Shown piece by piece: positions 23,178-31,319 of a stretch of 64,000 bases of DNA. The DNA comes from Sphingobacteriia bacterium. Its GTDB lineage: Bacteria; Bacteroidota; Bacteroidia; Chitinophagales; Chitinophagaceae. Below the pieces are notes generated by a model. That model was not told the origin of the DNA. It worked only from the letters and a program-made list of their open reading frames with translations, and did no database searches. Position numbers and translations under genes: made by a program. The stretch spans positions 1 through 64,000 of the forward strand of contig JAFKLS010000021.1 of the NCBI GenBank assembly GCA_017304675.1. Direction: 5' to 3'. The number at the start of each line of letters is the position of its first letter. Position 1 is the stretch's first letter.

Positions 23178-24455
23178 ATGGAAACTTACGGAAAAATCTT
23201 ATTGGTTGCCATGCCAATCTTCTTACTTTTGGTATTGGGCGAAAAATTGTACGGATATATCACGGGAAAAGATACCGTGAAAAATATGGATATGATATCC
23301 AGTTTAAGCTCGGGTATTACCAATGTTACAAAAGATGTATTAGGGTTGGGTGTTTCTATTTTATCGTATAGCTGGATGGAGCAGCATTGGGCTATTGTGC
23401 ATATTCAATCTTCCTTGTTAATTTATTTCATACCATTTCTGGCGTTAGATTTTTCAGGCTATTGGGTTCACAGGATTGCACACACTTACAATTTTTTTTG
23501 GAACAACCATATCATTCATCACAGCAGTGAAGAGTTTAATCTTGCCTGTGCATTACGGCAAAGTGTTGCCGTTTTTGTTAGAATATTCGCTTTCTTATTA
23601 TTGCCGGCAGCATTGCTGGGTGTTGATCCTAAAGTGATTGCTTTTGTTGCGCCGTTGCACTTGTTTGCACAATTCTGGTATCATACGCAGCACATTAACA
23701 AGATGGGATTTTTGGAAAATATTATTGTAACACCATCGCATCACAGAGTGCACCATGCCATTAATAAAGAATACATCGATAAAAACTATTCGCAGATATT
23801 AATTATATGGGATAAGATTTTCGGAACATTTCAGGAAGAATTAGATAATGTTCCTGCGGTCTACGGAATTACAAGGCCTGTTCAAACCTGGAACCCGATT
23901 AAAATTAATTTTAAACACATGTGGTTGCTGATGAAAGACGCATGGAGAACAAAAAGTTTGAAAGATAAATTCAGAATATGGTTAATGCCAACGGGATGGA
24001 GACCGGCTGATGTTGCAGAAAAATATCCTGTTTATAAAATTGAAGATGAATACCATTACGAAAAATACAATCCAAAATCTTCGTTGGCAGTGAATGTTTG
24101 GAGTTGGATACAAATTTTATCTGCATTGCTTTTCATTACTTATTTATTTGGAAATATTGCTAAGATCAATGCATTGAACAGTTGGTATATTTATGAATAC
24201 GGTTTGTTTATATTCTTTGCCGTATATGCTTACACAGAGTTGATGGATAGAAATGCTTATGCTTTTGTTTGGGAAACATTGAAAAATATTCTAGGTGTTT
24301 ATTTTATACTGAACACCGGAGATTGGTTTGGTATTAGTTCCATTAACCCCATTATCAATCAAATCATACTTGCATACTTTGTTCTTTCAACAGTTGTAGT
24401 TGCATGGCTTTGTTTTCAAATAAATAGAGAAGATAAACAAGTTGCGTTGGCATAA
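23178..24455 (+). CDS. Sterol desaturase/fatty acid hydroxylase-family membrane protein, alkylglycerol monooxygenase-like
   Basis: A 425-residue integral membrane di-iron protein. Histidine boxes are HRIAH (98-102), HIIHH (111-115) and HHRVHH (188-193), with a further membrane domain after about residue 310. N-terminal helices lie at about 5-25, 50-65 and 75-95. Spacing and the HTYNFFWNNHIIHHSSEEFN block resemble TMEM195-type alkylglycerol monooxygenases. Family members hydroxylate or cleave lipids with O2. It is the only plus-strand gene in this stretch and its 3' end stops 4 bases short of the convergent aldehyde dehydrogenase. Confidence 0.86.
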   Translation: METYGKILLVAMPIFLLLVLGEKLYGYITGKDTVKNMDMISSLSSGITNVTKDVLGLGVSILSYSWMEQHWAIVHIQSSLLIYFIPFLALDFSGYWVHRIAHTYNFFWNNHIIHHSSEEFNLACALRQSVAVFVRIFAFLLLPAALLGVDPKVIAFVAPLHLFAQFWYHTQHINKMGFLENIIVTPSHHRVHHAINKEYIDKNYSQILIIWDKIFGTFQEELDNVPAVYGITRPVQTWNPIKINFKHMWLLMKDAWRTKSLKDKFRIWLMPTGWRPADVAEKYPVYKIEDEYHYEKYNPKSSLAVNVWSWIQILSALLFITYLFGNIAKINALNSWYIYEYGLFIFFAVYAYTELMDRNAYAFVWETLKNILGVYFILNTGDWFGISSINPIINQIILAYFVLSTVVVAWLCFQINREDKQVALA

Positions 24456-24459
24456 ATAA

Positions 24460-25944
24460 TTACGGAATAGCATTCTTCGTAAACTCATTATTTACGATTC
24501 GCCAGATGTTTAGCGGATTCGCATTTTTCAATTCATCAGGCAATAACTCATCCGGCCAGTTTTGAAAGGAGATCGGTCTTACAAAACGTTTGATAGCATC
24601 CGGACCAACAGCAGAAAATCTGCTATCTGTTGTTGCAGGAAACGGTCCGCCGTGTTGCATACTGTAACAAACTTCCACTCCTGTTGGTACTCCGTTTAAA
24701 ATAATTCTACCGCAAATATTTTTAATGGATTGAATTAAAGAATCGTTTTGTTGTATCTCATCTATTGTTCCGATAATAGTTGAAGTGAGTTGCCCTTCTA
24801 AATGTTCCGCAATCAAATTCATTTCACTCATATCATCACATTGCACAACCAATGAATAAGGCCCAAATACTTCCTGATGCAACACTGTATTCTTTAAAAA
24901 AGTTTTTGCTGAAACAGTAGCAATAGTTGGGTTTCCGCTGATACCATCATTTATCAATTCACTTTCATTCACCAATACAACATCATTTTGTTGTAATGCT
25001 TTTGTTTTCTTTTCCTGGTATGCTCTTGCAATACCTTCATGCAACATTTTTGCTGATTGTGTAGAATGAATTGCTTTTCCCAATTCATCAATAAACAAAT
25101 TCAATACATCACTTTTCAATCCAATGATCAATCCCGGATTGGTACAAAATTGCCCAACGCCTAATGTTATGGATGCTGCATATTGTTGCGCAATTTCTTT
25201 TGCAGATGAACTTAATTTTTCATTCAATAAAAAAACCGGATTAATGCTTCCCATTTCTGCAAAAACAGGAATCGGTTCTTTACGTTGGTTGGCCCAATCG
25301 AACAATTGTTTGCCACCAATAAATGAACCGGTAAAGCCGACTGCTTTTATATATTCATTGGTGACCAATGCTTTACCAACTTCAAAAGAAGCGCCATACA
25401 CGTGCTGAAAAATATTAGCAGGTAAATTATTGTTTACAACCGCTTTATCAATTGCTTTTGCAACAATGGTTGAAGTTTTTGCATGAGCAGGATGCGCTTT
25501 TACAATGACCGAACAACCTGCAGCCAAAGCAGAAGCAGTATCTCCGCCTGCTGTTGAATATGCAAATGGAAAATTGCTGGAACCAAATACCACAACAGGC
25601 CCTAAGCCAATCATCATTTTTCTGATATCGGGTTTCGGCGGATTTTTATTGGGATCTGCCGTATCAATTCTTGCTTCAATGGCTTCCCCTTTTTCGCAAG
25701 CAGCAGCATAGCTTGTTAACTGAAAAATAGTTCTTGCTCTTTCACCTCTCAATCTTACTTCAGGCAAATTGGTTTCCTGCATGGCAGTTTGAATGAGTTC
25801 ATCACCACATGCTTCCAATTCAACAGCAATGCTTCGCATTAAATCTGCTCTTTGCTTTAAAGAAGTATTTCTATAAATCTTAAACGCTTCAAAAGATTGT
25901 TGTGCAACAATTTTTATTGCTTCCAATGAATGATCTGCAAACAT
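24460..25944 (-). CDS. Aldehyde dehydrogenase, probable 2,5-dioxovalerate (alpha-ketoglutarate semialdehyde) dehydrogenase
   Basis: A 494-residue NAD(P)-dependent aldehyde dehydrogenase. The catalytic residues are C267 (LGVGQFCTNPG) and E230 (FAEMGSINPVF), and the nucleotide-binding region includes FGSSNFPFAYSTAGGDTASALAAGC and VGFTGSFIGGKQLF. The VFAEMGSINP and GQFCTNPGL signatures match the subgroup that oxidises alpha-ketoglutarate semialdehyde in hydroxyproline and sugar-acid degradation. It is encoded 9 bases downstream of the DHDPS-family gene that should produce this semialdehyde, so the two form an operon. NADP preference is likely but not certain. Confidence 0.92.
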   Translation of the reverse strand: MFADHSLEAIKIVAQQSFEAFKIYRNTSLKQRADLMRSIAVELEACGDELIQTAMQETNLPEVRLRGERARTIFQLTSYAAACEKGEAIEARIDTADPNKNPPKPDIRKMMIGLGPVVVFGSSNFPFAYSTAGGDTASALAAGCSVIVKAHPAHAKTSTIVAKAIDKAVVNNNLPANIFQHVYGASFEVGKALVTNEYIKAVGFTGSFIGGKQLFDWANQRKEPIPVFAEMGSINPVFLLNEKLSSSAKEIAQQYAASITLGVGQFCTNPGLIIGLKSDVLNLFIDELGKAIHSTQSAKMLHEGIARAYQEKKTKALQQNDVVLVNESELINDGISGNPTIATVSAKTFLKNTVLHQEVFGPYSLVVQCDDMSEMNLIAEHLEGQLTSTIIGTIDEIQQNDSLIQSIKNICGRIILNGVPTGVEVCYSMQHGGPFPATTDSRFSAVGPDAIKRFVRPISFQNWPDELLPDELKNANPLNIWRIVNNEFTKNAIP

Positions 25945-25953
25945 GAATTACAA

Positions 25954-26874
25954 TTAAATGTTGATGGAGAGATAATCGGGCAAAGCTGGTCGGCTTGCAA
26001 TGCCATCATTAATAATTTTCAAAATTCTTTTTCTTTCTTCACCTTCCAACACCAAACGTGGTGCTCTTACCAACTCACTGCCAATACCGTTTTGCGCTTC
26101 TGCTAGTTTAATATATTGAACAAGTTTGGGATGAATATCTAATTCCAGCAAAGGCAAAAACCAGCGATGAATTTTCAATGCTTCTGCAATTTTTCCTGCT
26201 TTCACCAATGTATAAATAGCAACTGTTTCTCTCGGAAAAGCACATACCAAACCCGCCACCCAACCATCTGCACCCATCACCAATTCTTCCATTGCAATGG
26301 TATCTACTCCACATAAAATTTTATAGCGATCTCCAAATTTATTTTTCAATCTGGTAACATTGGTAACATCTCTTGTTGATTCTTTGATGGCTGTAATGTT
26401 TGGTGAAGAAGTTAATGCATCGAACATATCTAAGGTTACTTCAATTTTATAATCGACAGGATTGTTGTAAATCATAATCGGCAAATCTGTTGATGCTGCA
26501 ATTGTTTTGAAGTAAGTAACCGTTTCATTATCGTCTGCTTTGTAACGCATGGGTGGCAGCAACATTAAACCATCTGCTCCCCATTCTTTTGCAAGCTTCG
26601 CTTGCTTCAATGCTTCGTTGGTAGAGCCTTCTGCAATATTGAGAACAACAGGAATTTTTCCATTGATTTTTTCTACCGCAAATTTGATGAGCTTTTCTTT
26701 TTCAGTAACAGTAAGCACACTGGCCTCTCCCAGGGTTCCGCCAAGTACCACGCCGTTAATACCTGCAGCAAGCTGTGCCGAAAGGTTTTTTTCAAAAAGG
26801 CTCAGGTCAAGCTGGTCTTTTTCATTGAATTTGGTTGTGAGTGCAGGCATTACGCCTTTCCATTCAAATGGCAT
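25954..26874 (-). CDS. DHDPS-family lyase, probable pyrroline-4-hydroxy-2-carboxylate deaminase
   Basis: From ATG 26874 the product has 306 residues, a TIM barrel of the dihydrodipicolinate synthase/N-acetylneuraminate lyase family. The Schiff-base lysine is K164 (ITAIKEST) and the catalytic tyrosine Y136 (IMIYNNP), with GGTLGEAS as the carboxylate-binding loop. In hydroxyproline catabolism such an enzyme deaminates and dehydrates the pyrroline to alpha-ketoglutarate semialdehyde, the substrate of the next gene product. The specific role comes from the gene cluster; the sequence alone shows only the family. The frame extends ten codons further to a TTG that is not needed. Confidence 0.88.
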   Translation of the reverse strand: MPFEWKGVMPALTTKFNEKDQLDLSLFEKNLSAQLAAGINGVVLGGTLGEASVLTVTEKEKLIKFAVEKINGKIPVVLNIAEGSTNEALKQAKLAKEWGADGLMLLPPMRYKADDNETVTYFKTIAASTDLPIMIYNNPVDYKIEVTLDMFDALTSSPNITAIKESTRDVTNVTRLKNKFGDRYKILCGVDTIAMEELVMGADGWVAGLVCAFPRETVAIYTLVKAGKIAEALKIHRWFLPLLELDIHPKLVQYIKLAEAQNGIGSELVRAPRLVLEGEERKRILKIINDGIASRPALPDYLSINI

Positions 26875-26940
26875 AAAAGATATTTTGGCAATTAAAGTAC
26901 ACAATAATTGCCATGTTCGTACAACACAATTTGGTCTTGC

Positions 26941-27162
26941 TTAACTAAGAAAAGAAAATATTTTTTTTAACAGATTATCAGGCCTGGAGGGTACAATTCT
27001 GGGGATTTCATTAAAGGCCTGGATATCGCCAGCCACAGTCCAGTCCGATAGGCCTTTGAACCATAATTTATCTGTTGTTTTTATACCTATCGATTTTAAT
27101 TTTTCGAAGGTAAAAGGCCCGGTGATTATTTTATCTCGCTTCAGTATGTATATAGGTTCCAT
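26941..27162 (-). CDS. Small GYF_2 (DUF4339) domain protein
   Basis: From ATG 27162 the product has 73 residues, nearly all GYF_2 domain: YILKRDKIITGPFTFEKLKSIGI and LWFKGLSDWTVAGDIQAF carry the GPF and W-x-x-G-x-x-x-W signatures. GYF_2 domains are usually attached to membrane segments and are thought to bind proline-rich or other peptides. Here the domain stands alone with a short Lys-rich tail (LLKKIFSFLS), which is unusual. The frame opens four codons earlier at GTG. It lies between the protease gene and the hydroxyproline operon, and no partner is evident. Confidence 0.78.
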   Translation of the reverse strand: MEPIYILKRDKIITGPFTFEKLKSIGIKTTDKLWFKGLSDWTVAGDIQAFNEIPRIVPSRPDNLLKKIFSFLS

Positions 27163-27242
27163 AGGGGAATACACTTTTTCGTAGGAATGGATAATGATTT
27201 TATGTTTAATAGCCGCAGTTAAAGTAAGAACAGAAACGATAT

Positions 27243-28829
27243 CTATTTTAACAACTCCAACGATTTAAGTACCGCATTATCTCTATTGTTCAATACTTCC
27301 AAATAGCCTTTCATATCCCAAATTTTAAAAGCGATCATTGGTTTTACAAACCATTCTACAGCTTTTTTATCTGCATCGTTAAGGTACAATGAATCTTTTT
27401 TGGCAATTTGTAGTAATTGCCGCCATTCTTCATTAGTAATATTAAAGTCCTGGCTGAAGTGCTCAACCGACTTAAAATTGCTAAACGCTGTTTTATGATT
27501 CTTATAAACCAATAAAGTGGCCCTGTTAATGAAGTTTCTCTGCCGATCGTTTGGAGAGCGGTATTTATAACTGAAATCGGTTGTATCTATTGGAACAAAA
27601 ACATCTGGTGTAATACCTCCACCACCGTATACGGCTTTCCCTGATGGTGTTTTAAATGTAGGCCCTCCCGGTTTTGAAGTATCGGGCTTTAATACTTCGC
27701 CATCGTGAAAGCGGTTCATCAGTTCCTCCTGGTATTTTTCTTTTCCGCCGGAATAGGGTTTTTGAATGTTTCGGCCTAAAGGGGTGTAGTACCTTGCAAC
27801 AGTTAACCTTATAGCACCGCCATTATTCAGGGGAAATTGCTGTTGCACCAGGCCTTTTCCAAAAGTTCTTCTGCCAACAATGGTAGCCCTGTCCCAATCC
27901 TGCAAAGCCCCGCTTAATACTTCACTGGCAGATGCAGAAAATTCGTTTACAAGTACTACCAATTTTCCTTTTTCAAAGAGGCCTTCTTTTCTACAATGGT
28001 ATTCCATTTTTTCTGAATGATCTCCCTGCGTATACACTATCAGTTTATTATCATCTAAAAACTCATCGGCTATTTTAACCGCCTGTTGCAATAAACCGCC
28101 ACCATTGTTCCTGAGGTCTAACACCATTTTTTTCATACCCTGTTTCTGCAATTTTTCCAGTTGTTGCATAAACTCTTCGTAAGTTCTTTCAGAAAATTTT
28201 GTTAGCCTTATATAACCGGTTTCAGGTGCTATCATATAAGCCACATCTGCAGAGGGCACAGGTATGGTGCCTCTTGTAACAACAATGTTTTGAATGTTAT
28301 GGTCTCTTTGCAAAGTAATCTTTACCTGTGAGCCTGCAGGGCCTCTAAGATTTTTTTTGATTGTTTCAGGCAACAGCTTTTTACCTGTTAACAATACAGT
28401 GTCGTTCACCTTAATAATCTGGTCGTCTGGTTTTAATCCGGCTTTTGCTGCAGGGCCTTCAGGGATTATTTTGGTAAGGTTAATGGTATCATCAATAATT
28501 TCGTATTCAACACCAATTCCCTGAAAATTTCCCATCAGATCTTCGCTCACATCTGCAACATCTGCGGGGGATATATAAACTGAGTGAGGGTCTAAATGTG
28601 CCAGAACCATATTGATTGCCAAATCATTCAGTGTATCGAGGTTAACAGCATCAACATACTTGTTTTTAACCAAATCAAGTACTTCCTGCACATCATCTCT
28701 TCTATTCATTTTTAAAAACCCCTGGCTGCTGCCTGTTTGTTCTTTTATTTTATAGCCTATCATCATCCCAACAACCATTACTATTGCAAATAAAAGCGGC
28801 AGCCATACCTGTAATTTTTTACTTCCCAT
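27243..28829 (-). CDS. Carboxy-terminal processing protease (S41, CtpA/Prc type)
   Basis: From ATG 28829 the product has 528 residues. An N-terminal membrane anchor (about 5-25) puts the enzyme in the periplasm. A PDZ domain (about 85-175, GIGVEYEIIDD; AGLKPDDQIIKVND) is followed by the S41 core. The Ser of NEFSASASEVLSGAL and the Lys of RRTFGKGLVQ form the Ser/Lys dyad. An extra C-terminal helical region of ~100 residues is typical of Bacteroidota forms. Such proteases trim or degrade periplasmic proteins with apolar C-termini. The frame opens six codons earlier at TTG. It is transcribed away from the kinase/murQ genes. Confidence 0.93.
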   Translation of the reverse strand: MGSKKLQVWLPLLFAIVMVVGMMIGYKIKEQTGSSQGFLKMNRRDDVQEVLDLVKNKYVDAVNLDTLNDLAINMVLAHLDPHSVYISPADVADVSEDLMGNFQGIGVEYEIIDDTINLTKIIPEGPAAKAGLKPDDQIIKVNDTVLLTGKKLLPETIKKNLRGPAGSQVKITLQRDHNIQNIVVTRGTIPVPSADVAYMIAPETGYIRLTKFSERTYEEFMQQLEKLQKQGMKKMVLDLRNNGGGLLQQAVKIADEFLDDNKLIVYTQGDHSEKMEYHCRKEGLFEKGKLVVLVNEFSASASEVLSGALQDWDRATIVGRRTFGKGLVQQQFPLNNGGAIRLTVARYYTPLGRNIQKPYSGGKEKYQEELMNRFHDGEVLKPDTSKPGGPTFKTPSGKAVYGGGGITPDVFVPIDTTDFSYKYRSPNDRQRNFINRATLLVYKNHKTAFSNFKSVEHFSQDFNITNEEWRQLLQIAKKDSLYLNDADKKAVEWFVKPMIAFKIWDMKGYLEVLNNRDNAVLKSLELLK

Positions 28830-28952
28830 ATTGAATACTTTTGCCAACTACTTTAAAACGCGAATATCTGTAATAAAGTTATTGTTCAAATATTTTATGT
28901 TGTGAGCAGTTTTTATCAGGTTTTAACGGTTTAATATTTTTAATATTGCAGT

Positions 28953-29789
28953 ATGATACAGTTAATTGCCGATAGCGGTGCCACAAAATGCGAGTGGTGT
29001 CTTATTAATAATGGAAAGAAGAAAAGGATCTTTACCGCGGGGATCAGCCCTTATTTTTTATCTGCAAAAGAAATTGTTCAGCTTTTACAAAAAGAACTGA
29101 TGCCTAAGCTCAAGCAGGTTACGGTAAATCAAATTCACTATTACGGCACCGGCTTAAGCAATCATAACAATGTAAAAATCATTAAATCGGCGCTAAAAAA
29201 ATTATTCCCATCTGCAAAGATCGATGCCAATACAGATTTGCTGGCAGCAGCAAGAGCCCTGTGCGGGAACGATAAAGGCATAGCCTGCATTTTAGGAACT
29301 GGCTCCAACTCTTGTTACTATAACGGTAAAAAAATTGTAAAGAACAGCCCTGGTTTAGGATATATACTGGGAGACGAGGGTAGCGGCTCTTATTTAGGTA
29401 AAAAAGTGGTACAGCATTTTTTGTATAACACTTTTGATGAAGAATTGCAGAACCAGTTTCTTAAAAATTTCAATACCAATACCATTGAAATTTTGGAAAA
29501 TGTTTACACCAAACCCCTTGCCAACAGGTACCTTGCTTCTTTTACCATATTCCTGGCAGAGAACAGGGGCCACTATATGATTGAAAACATTATTGAAGAC
29601 GGACTAAACGACTTTTTCTTTAATCATCTATATAAATACAGGGAAACCTGGACACAGCCCATCAATTTTGTTGGCAGTGTAGCCTATGGATTTAAAGATG
29701 TATTGAAGGAGCTTTGTAACACATACGAACTAGAACTAGGAAAAGTATTACAGAAACCTATGGACGGCCTGATAGCCTACCATACTTAA
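28953..29789 (+). CDS. BadF/BcrA-type ATPase, N-acetylhexosamine kinase-like
   Basis: A 278-residue ASKHA-fold kinase of the BadF/BadG/BcrA/BcrD ATPase family. Phosphate 1 motif IADSGATKCEW (residues 4-14), phosphate 2 region IACILGTGSNSCYYNGK (about 109-125), GYILGDEGSGSYLGKKV (about 135-151) and adenosine site FVGSVAYGF near the C-terminus are clear. The family includes N-acetylglucosamine and N-acetylmuramate kinases. MurQ is encoded 9 bases downstream, so the probable job is phosphorylating an amino sugar recovered from peptidoglycan. The precise sugar is inferred from context. Confidence 0.88.
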   Translation: MIQLIADSGATKCEWCLINNGKKKRIFTAGISPYFLSAKEIVQLLQKELMPKLKQVTVNQIHYYGTGLSNHNNVKIIKSALKKLFPSAKIDANTDLLAAARALCGNDKGIACILGTGSNSCYYNGKKIVKNSPGLGYILGDEGSGSYLGKKVVQHFLYNTFDEELQNQFLKNFNTNTIEILENVYTKPLANRYLASFTIFLAENRGHYMIENIIEDGLNDFFFNHLYKYRETWTQPINFVGSVAYGFKDVLKELCNTYELELGKVLQKPMDGLIAYHT

Positions 29790-29798
29790 ACCAACAGT

Positions 29799-30629
29799 AT
29801 GCAGCATTTTCAAAAGATTACAGAGCAAACATCCAACTACAGGCATTTAGAAAAGATGAGTATAGAAGAAATTCTCATCAACATTAATGCAGAAGACAAA
29901 CTGGTTCCCCTGGCCGTTGAAAAGGCCATTCCCCAGATTGAAAAATTAGCATCGGCAATCAGTGATAAAATGCTTGCCGGAGGGAGATTGTTTTATATTG
30001 GTGCCGGAACCAGCGGCAGGCTGGGCATACTAGATGCCAGCGAATGCCCCCCCACCTATGGTGTTCCCTACGGCCTTGTAATAGGTATTATTGCCGGCGG
30101 AGAGAAAGCCATTACACAGGCGGTTGAATTTGCAGAAGACAATAAAGAAGAGGGATGGAAAGATCTTGAAAAACACTTTGTAAGCGACAAAGATGTAGTG
30201 ATTGGCCTTGCTGCCAGCGGCACCACTCCTTATGTAATAGGCGCATTGGAAGAATGCCAGAAAAGAGGCATTATTACAGGCAGTATTTCCTGCAACCCTC
30301 ATTCACCTGTTAGCAGGGTGGCCGATTATCCTGTAGAAGTAGTGGTAGGGCCTGAATTCGTTACGGGTAGTACCCGAATGAAAAGTGGCACAGCCCAAAA
30401 ACTGGTATTGAACATGATCAGCACATCTGTTATGATTCAATTAGGCCGTGTTGAAGACAATAAAATGGTAAACATGCAACTTACCAATATAAAATTGGTA
30501 GACCGTGGTGTTAAAATGGTAATGGAAAAATTACAGCTTAACAATTACGAAACTGCAAAAGATCTTTTAGTGAAACATGGCAGCGTAAAGAAAGCGGTGG
30601 AAGCAGTTAAACAAAATGGCAATGCATGA
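29799..30629 (+). CDS. murQ: N-acetylmuramic acid 6-phosphate etherase
   Basis: A 276-residue SIS-domain etherase that removes the lactyl group from MurNAc-6-phosphate, giving GlcNAc-6-phosphate and lactate in cytosolic peptidoglycan recycling. Visible blocks are YIGAGTSGRLGILDASECPPTYG (about 66-88), GLAASGTTPYVIGAL, SCNPHSPV and the signature GPEFVTGSTRMKSGTAQK (about 183-200). It is slightly shorter than the ~300 residues of enterobacterial MurQ. It follows the sugar kinase by 9 bases and overlaps the next gene by 14 bases. Confidence 0.96.
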   Translation: MQHFQKITEQTSNYRHLEKMSIEEILININAEDKLVPLAVEKAIPQIEKLASAISDKMLAGGRLFYIGAGTSGRLGILDASECPPTYGVPYGLVIGIIAGGEKAITQAVEFAEDNKEEGWKDLEKHFVSDKDVVIGLAASGTTPYVIGALEECQKRGIITGSISCNPHSPVSRVADYPVEVVVGPEFVTGSTRMKSGTAQKLVLNMISTSVMIQLGRVEDNKMVNMQLTNIKLVDRGVKMVMEKLQLNNYETAKDLLVKHGSVKKAVEAVKQNGNA

Positions 30630-31185
30630 TATAGAACCATTTTACAATTGGCGCCACATTTATATTGCGGAAGAAGACAGGCGTTCTCCTTTCTTTGGAC
30701 GGGCATACAGTGAATTTGAATTTTCTCAAACAGTATATAACTATTATATACATCCGCAGTGGGACGATTTTGGAAGCAGAACACTTTATCTGAAGATCAT
30801 TTATGTAGATTATGAATTGCATTTTGCCATTATTGAAATGATTGGCGAATGGAACGATGCTATTGAAAATGATATTATGACCCTGAAAAGAGAAGTAATT
30901 GAAAAGCTTTTTGATGAAAAAATTTTTAAATTCATTCTAATAACCGAGAATATTTTAAACTTTCACAGCGGAGATAAAGATTATTATGAAGAATGGTATG
31001 AGGAAGTAAGCGATGAAAGTGGCTGGATAATTGCCTTAAACATGCCATCGCAAACCCAATATGATTTTAAGAAAAAGAAACTGCACTACCTGATTGAATT
31101 GATGGATATTCCGGAATGGCGTACTTATAAGCCCTATCATCTTTTTAAAAAGATAGACGATGCTTTAGTTAACAGGCTTGCTTAA
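30616..31185 (+). CDS. Conserved acidic protein of unknown function
   Basis: A 189-residue soluble protein, acidic and rich in aromatic residues (NWRHIYIAEEDRRSPFFGRAY; YYIHPQWDDFGSRTLYLKI), with no membrane segment or known motif that I can name. It overlaps the end of murQ by 14 bases and must be co-transcribed with it, and a strong terminator follows. It may be restricted to Bacteroidota. The second ATG (30622) is an equally good start. A link to peptidoglycan recycling is suggested only by position. Confidence 0.75.
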   Translation: MAMHDIEPFYNWRHIYIAEEDRRSPFFGRAYSEFEFSQTVYNYYIHPQWDDFGSRTLYLKIIYVDYELHFAIIEMIGEWNDAIENDIMTLKREVIEKLFDEKIFKFILITENILNFHSGDKDYYEEWYEEVSDESGWIIALNMPSQTQYDFKKKKLHYLIELMDIPEWRTYKPYHLFKKIDDALVNRLA

Positions 31186-31220
31186 CACAAGTTTCCCTTT
31201 TTAAAAGTTATTATAATGCA

Positions 31221-31250
31221 GAATCCCCGCTAAACAACGGGGATTCTTTT
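31221..31250 (+). terminator. Rho-independent terminator after the kinase-murQ operon
   Basis: GAATCCCCG (31221-31229), 8-base loop, CGGGGATTC (31238-31246), then TTTT. The stem is a perfect 9 bp. Confidence 0.88.
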
Positions 31251-31319
31251 CATTTGTCAGAGCAATCGAAGAGACCAAACCACTTCAATACGGCCTTGAA
31301 GCATATTAAACCAACTAAA

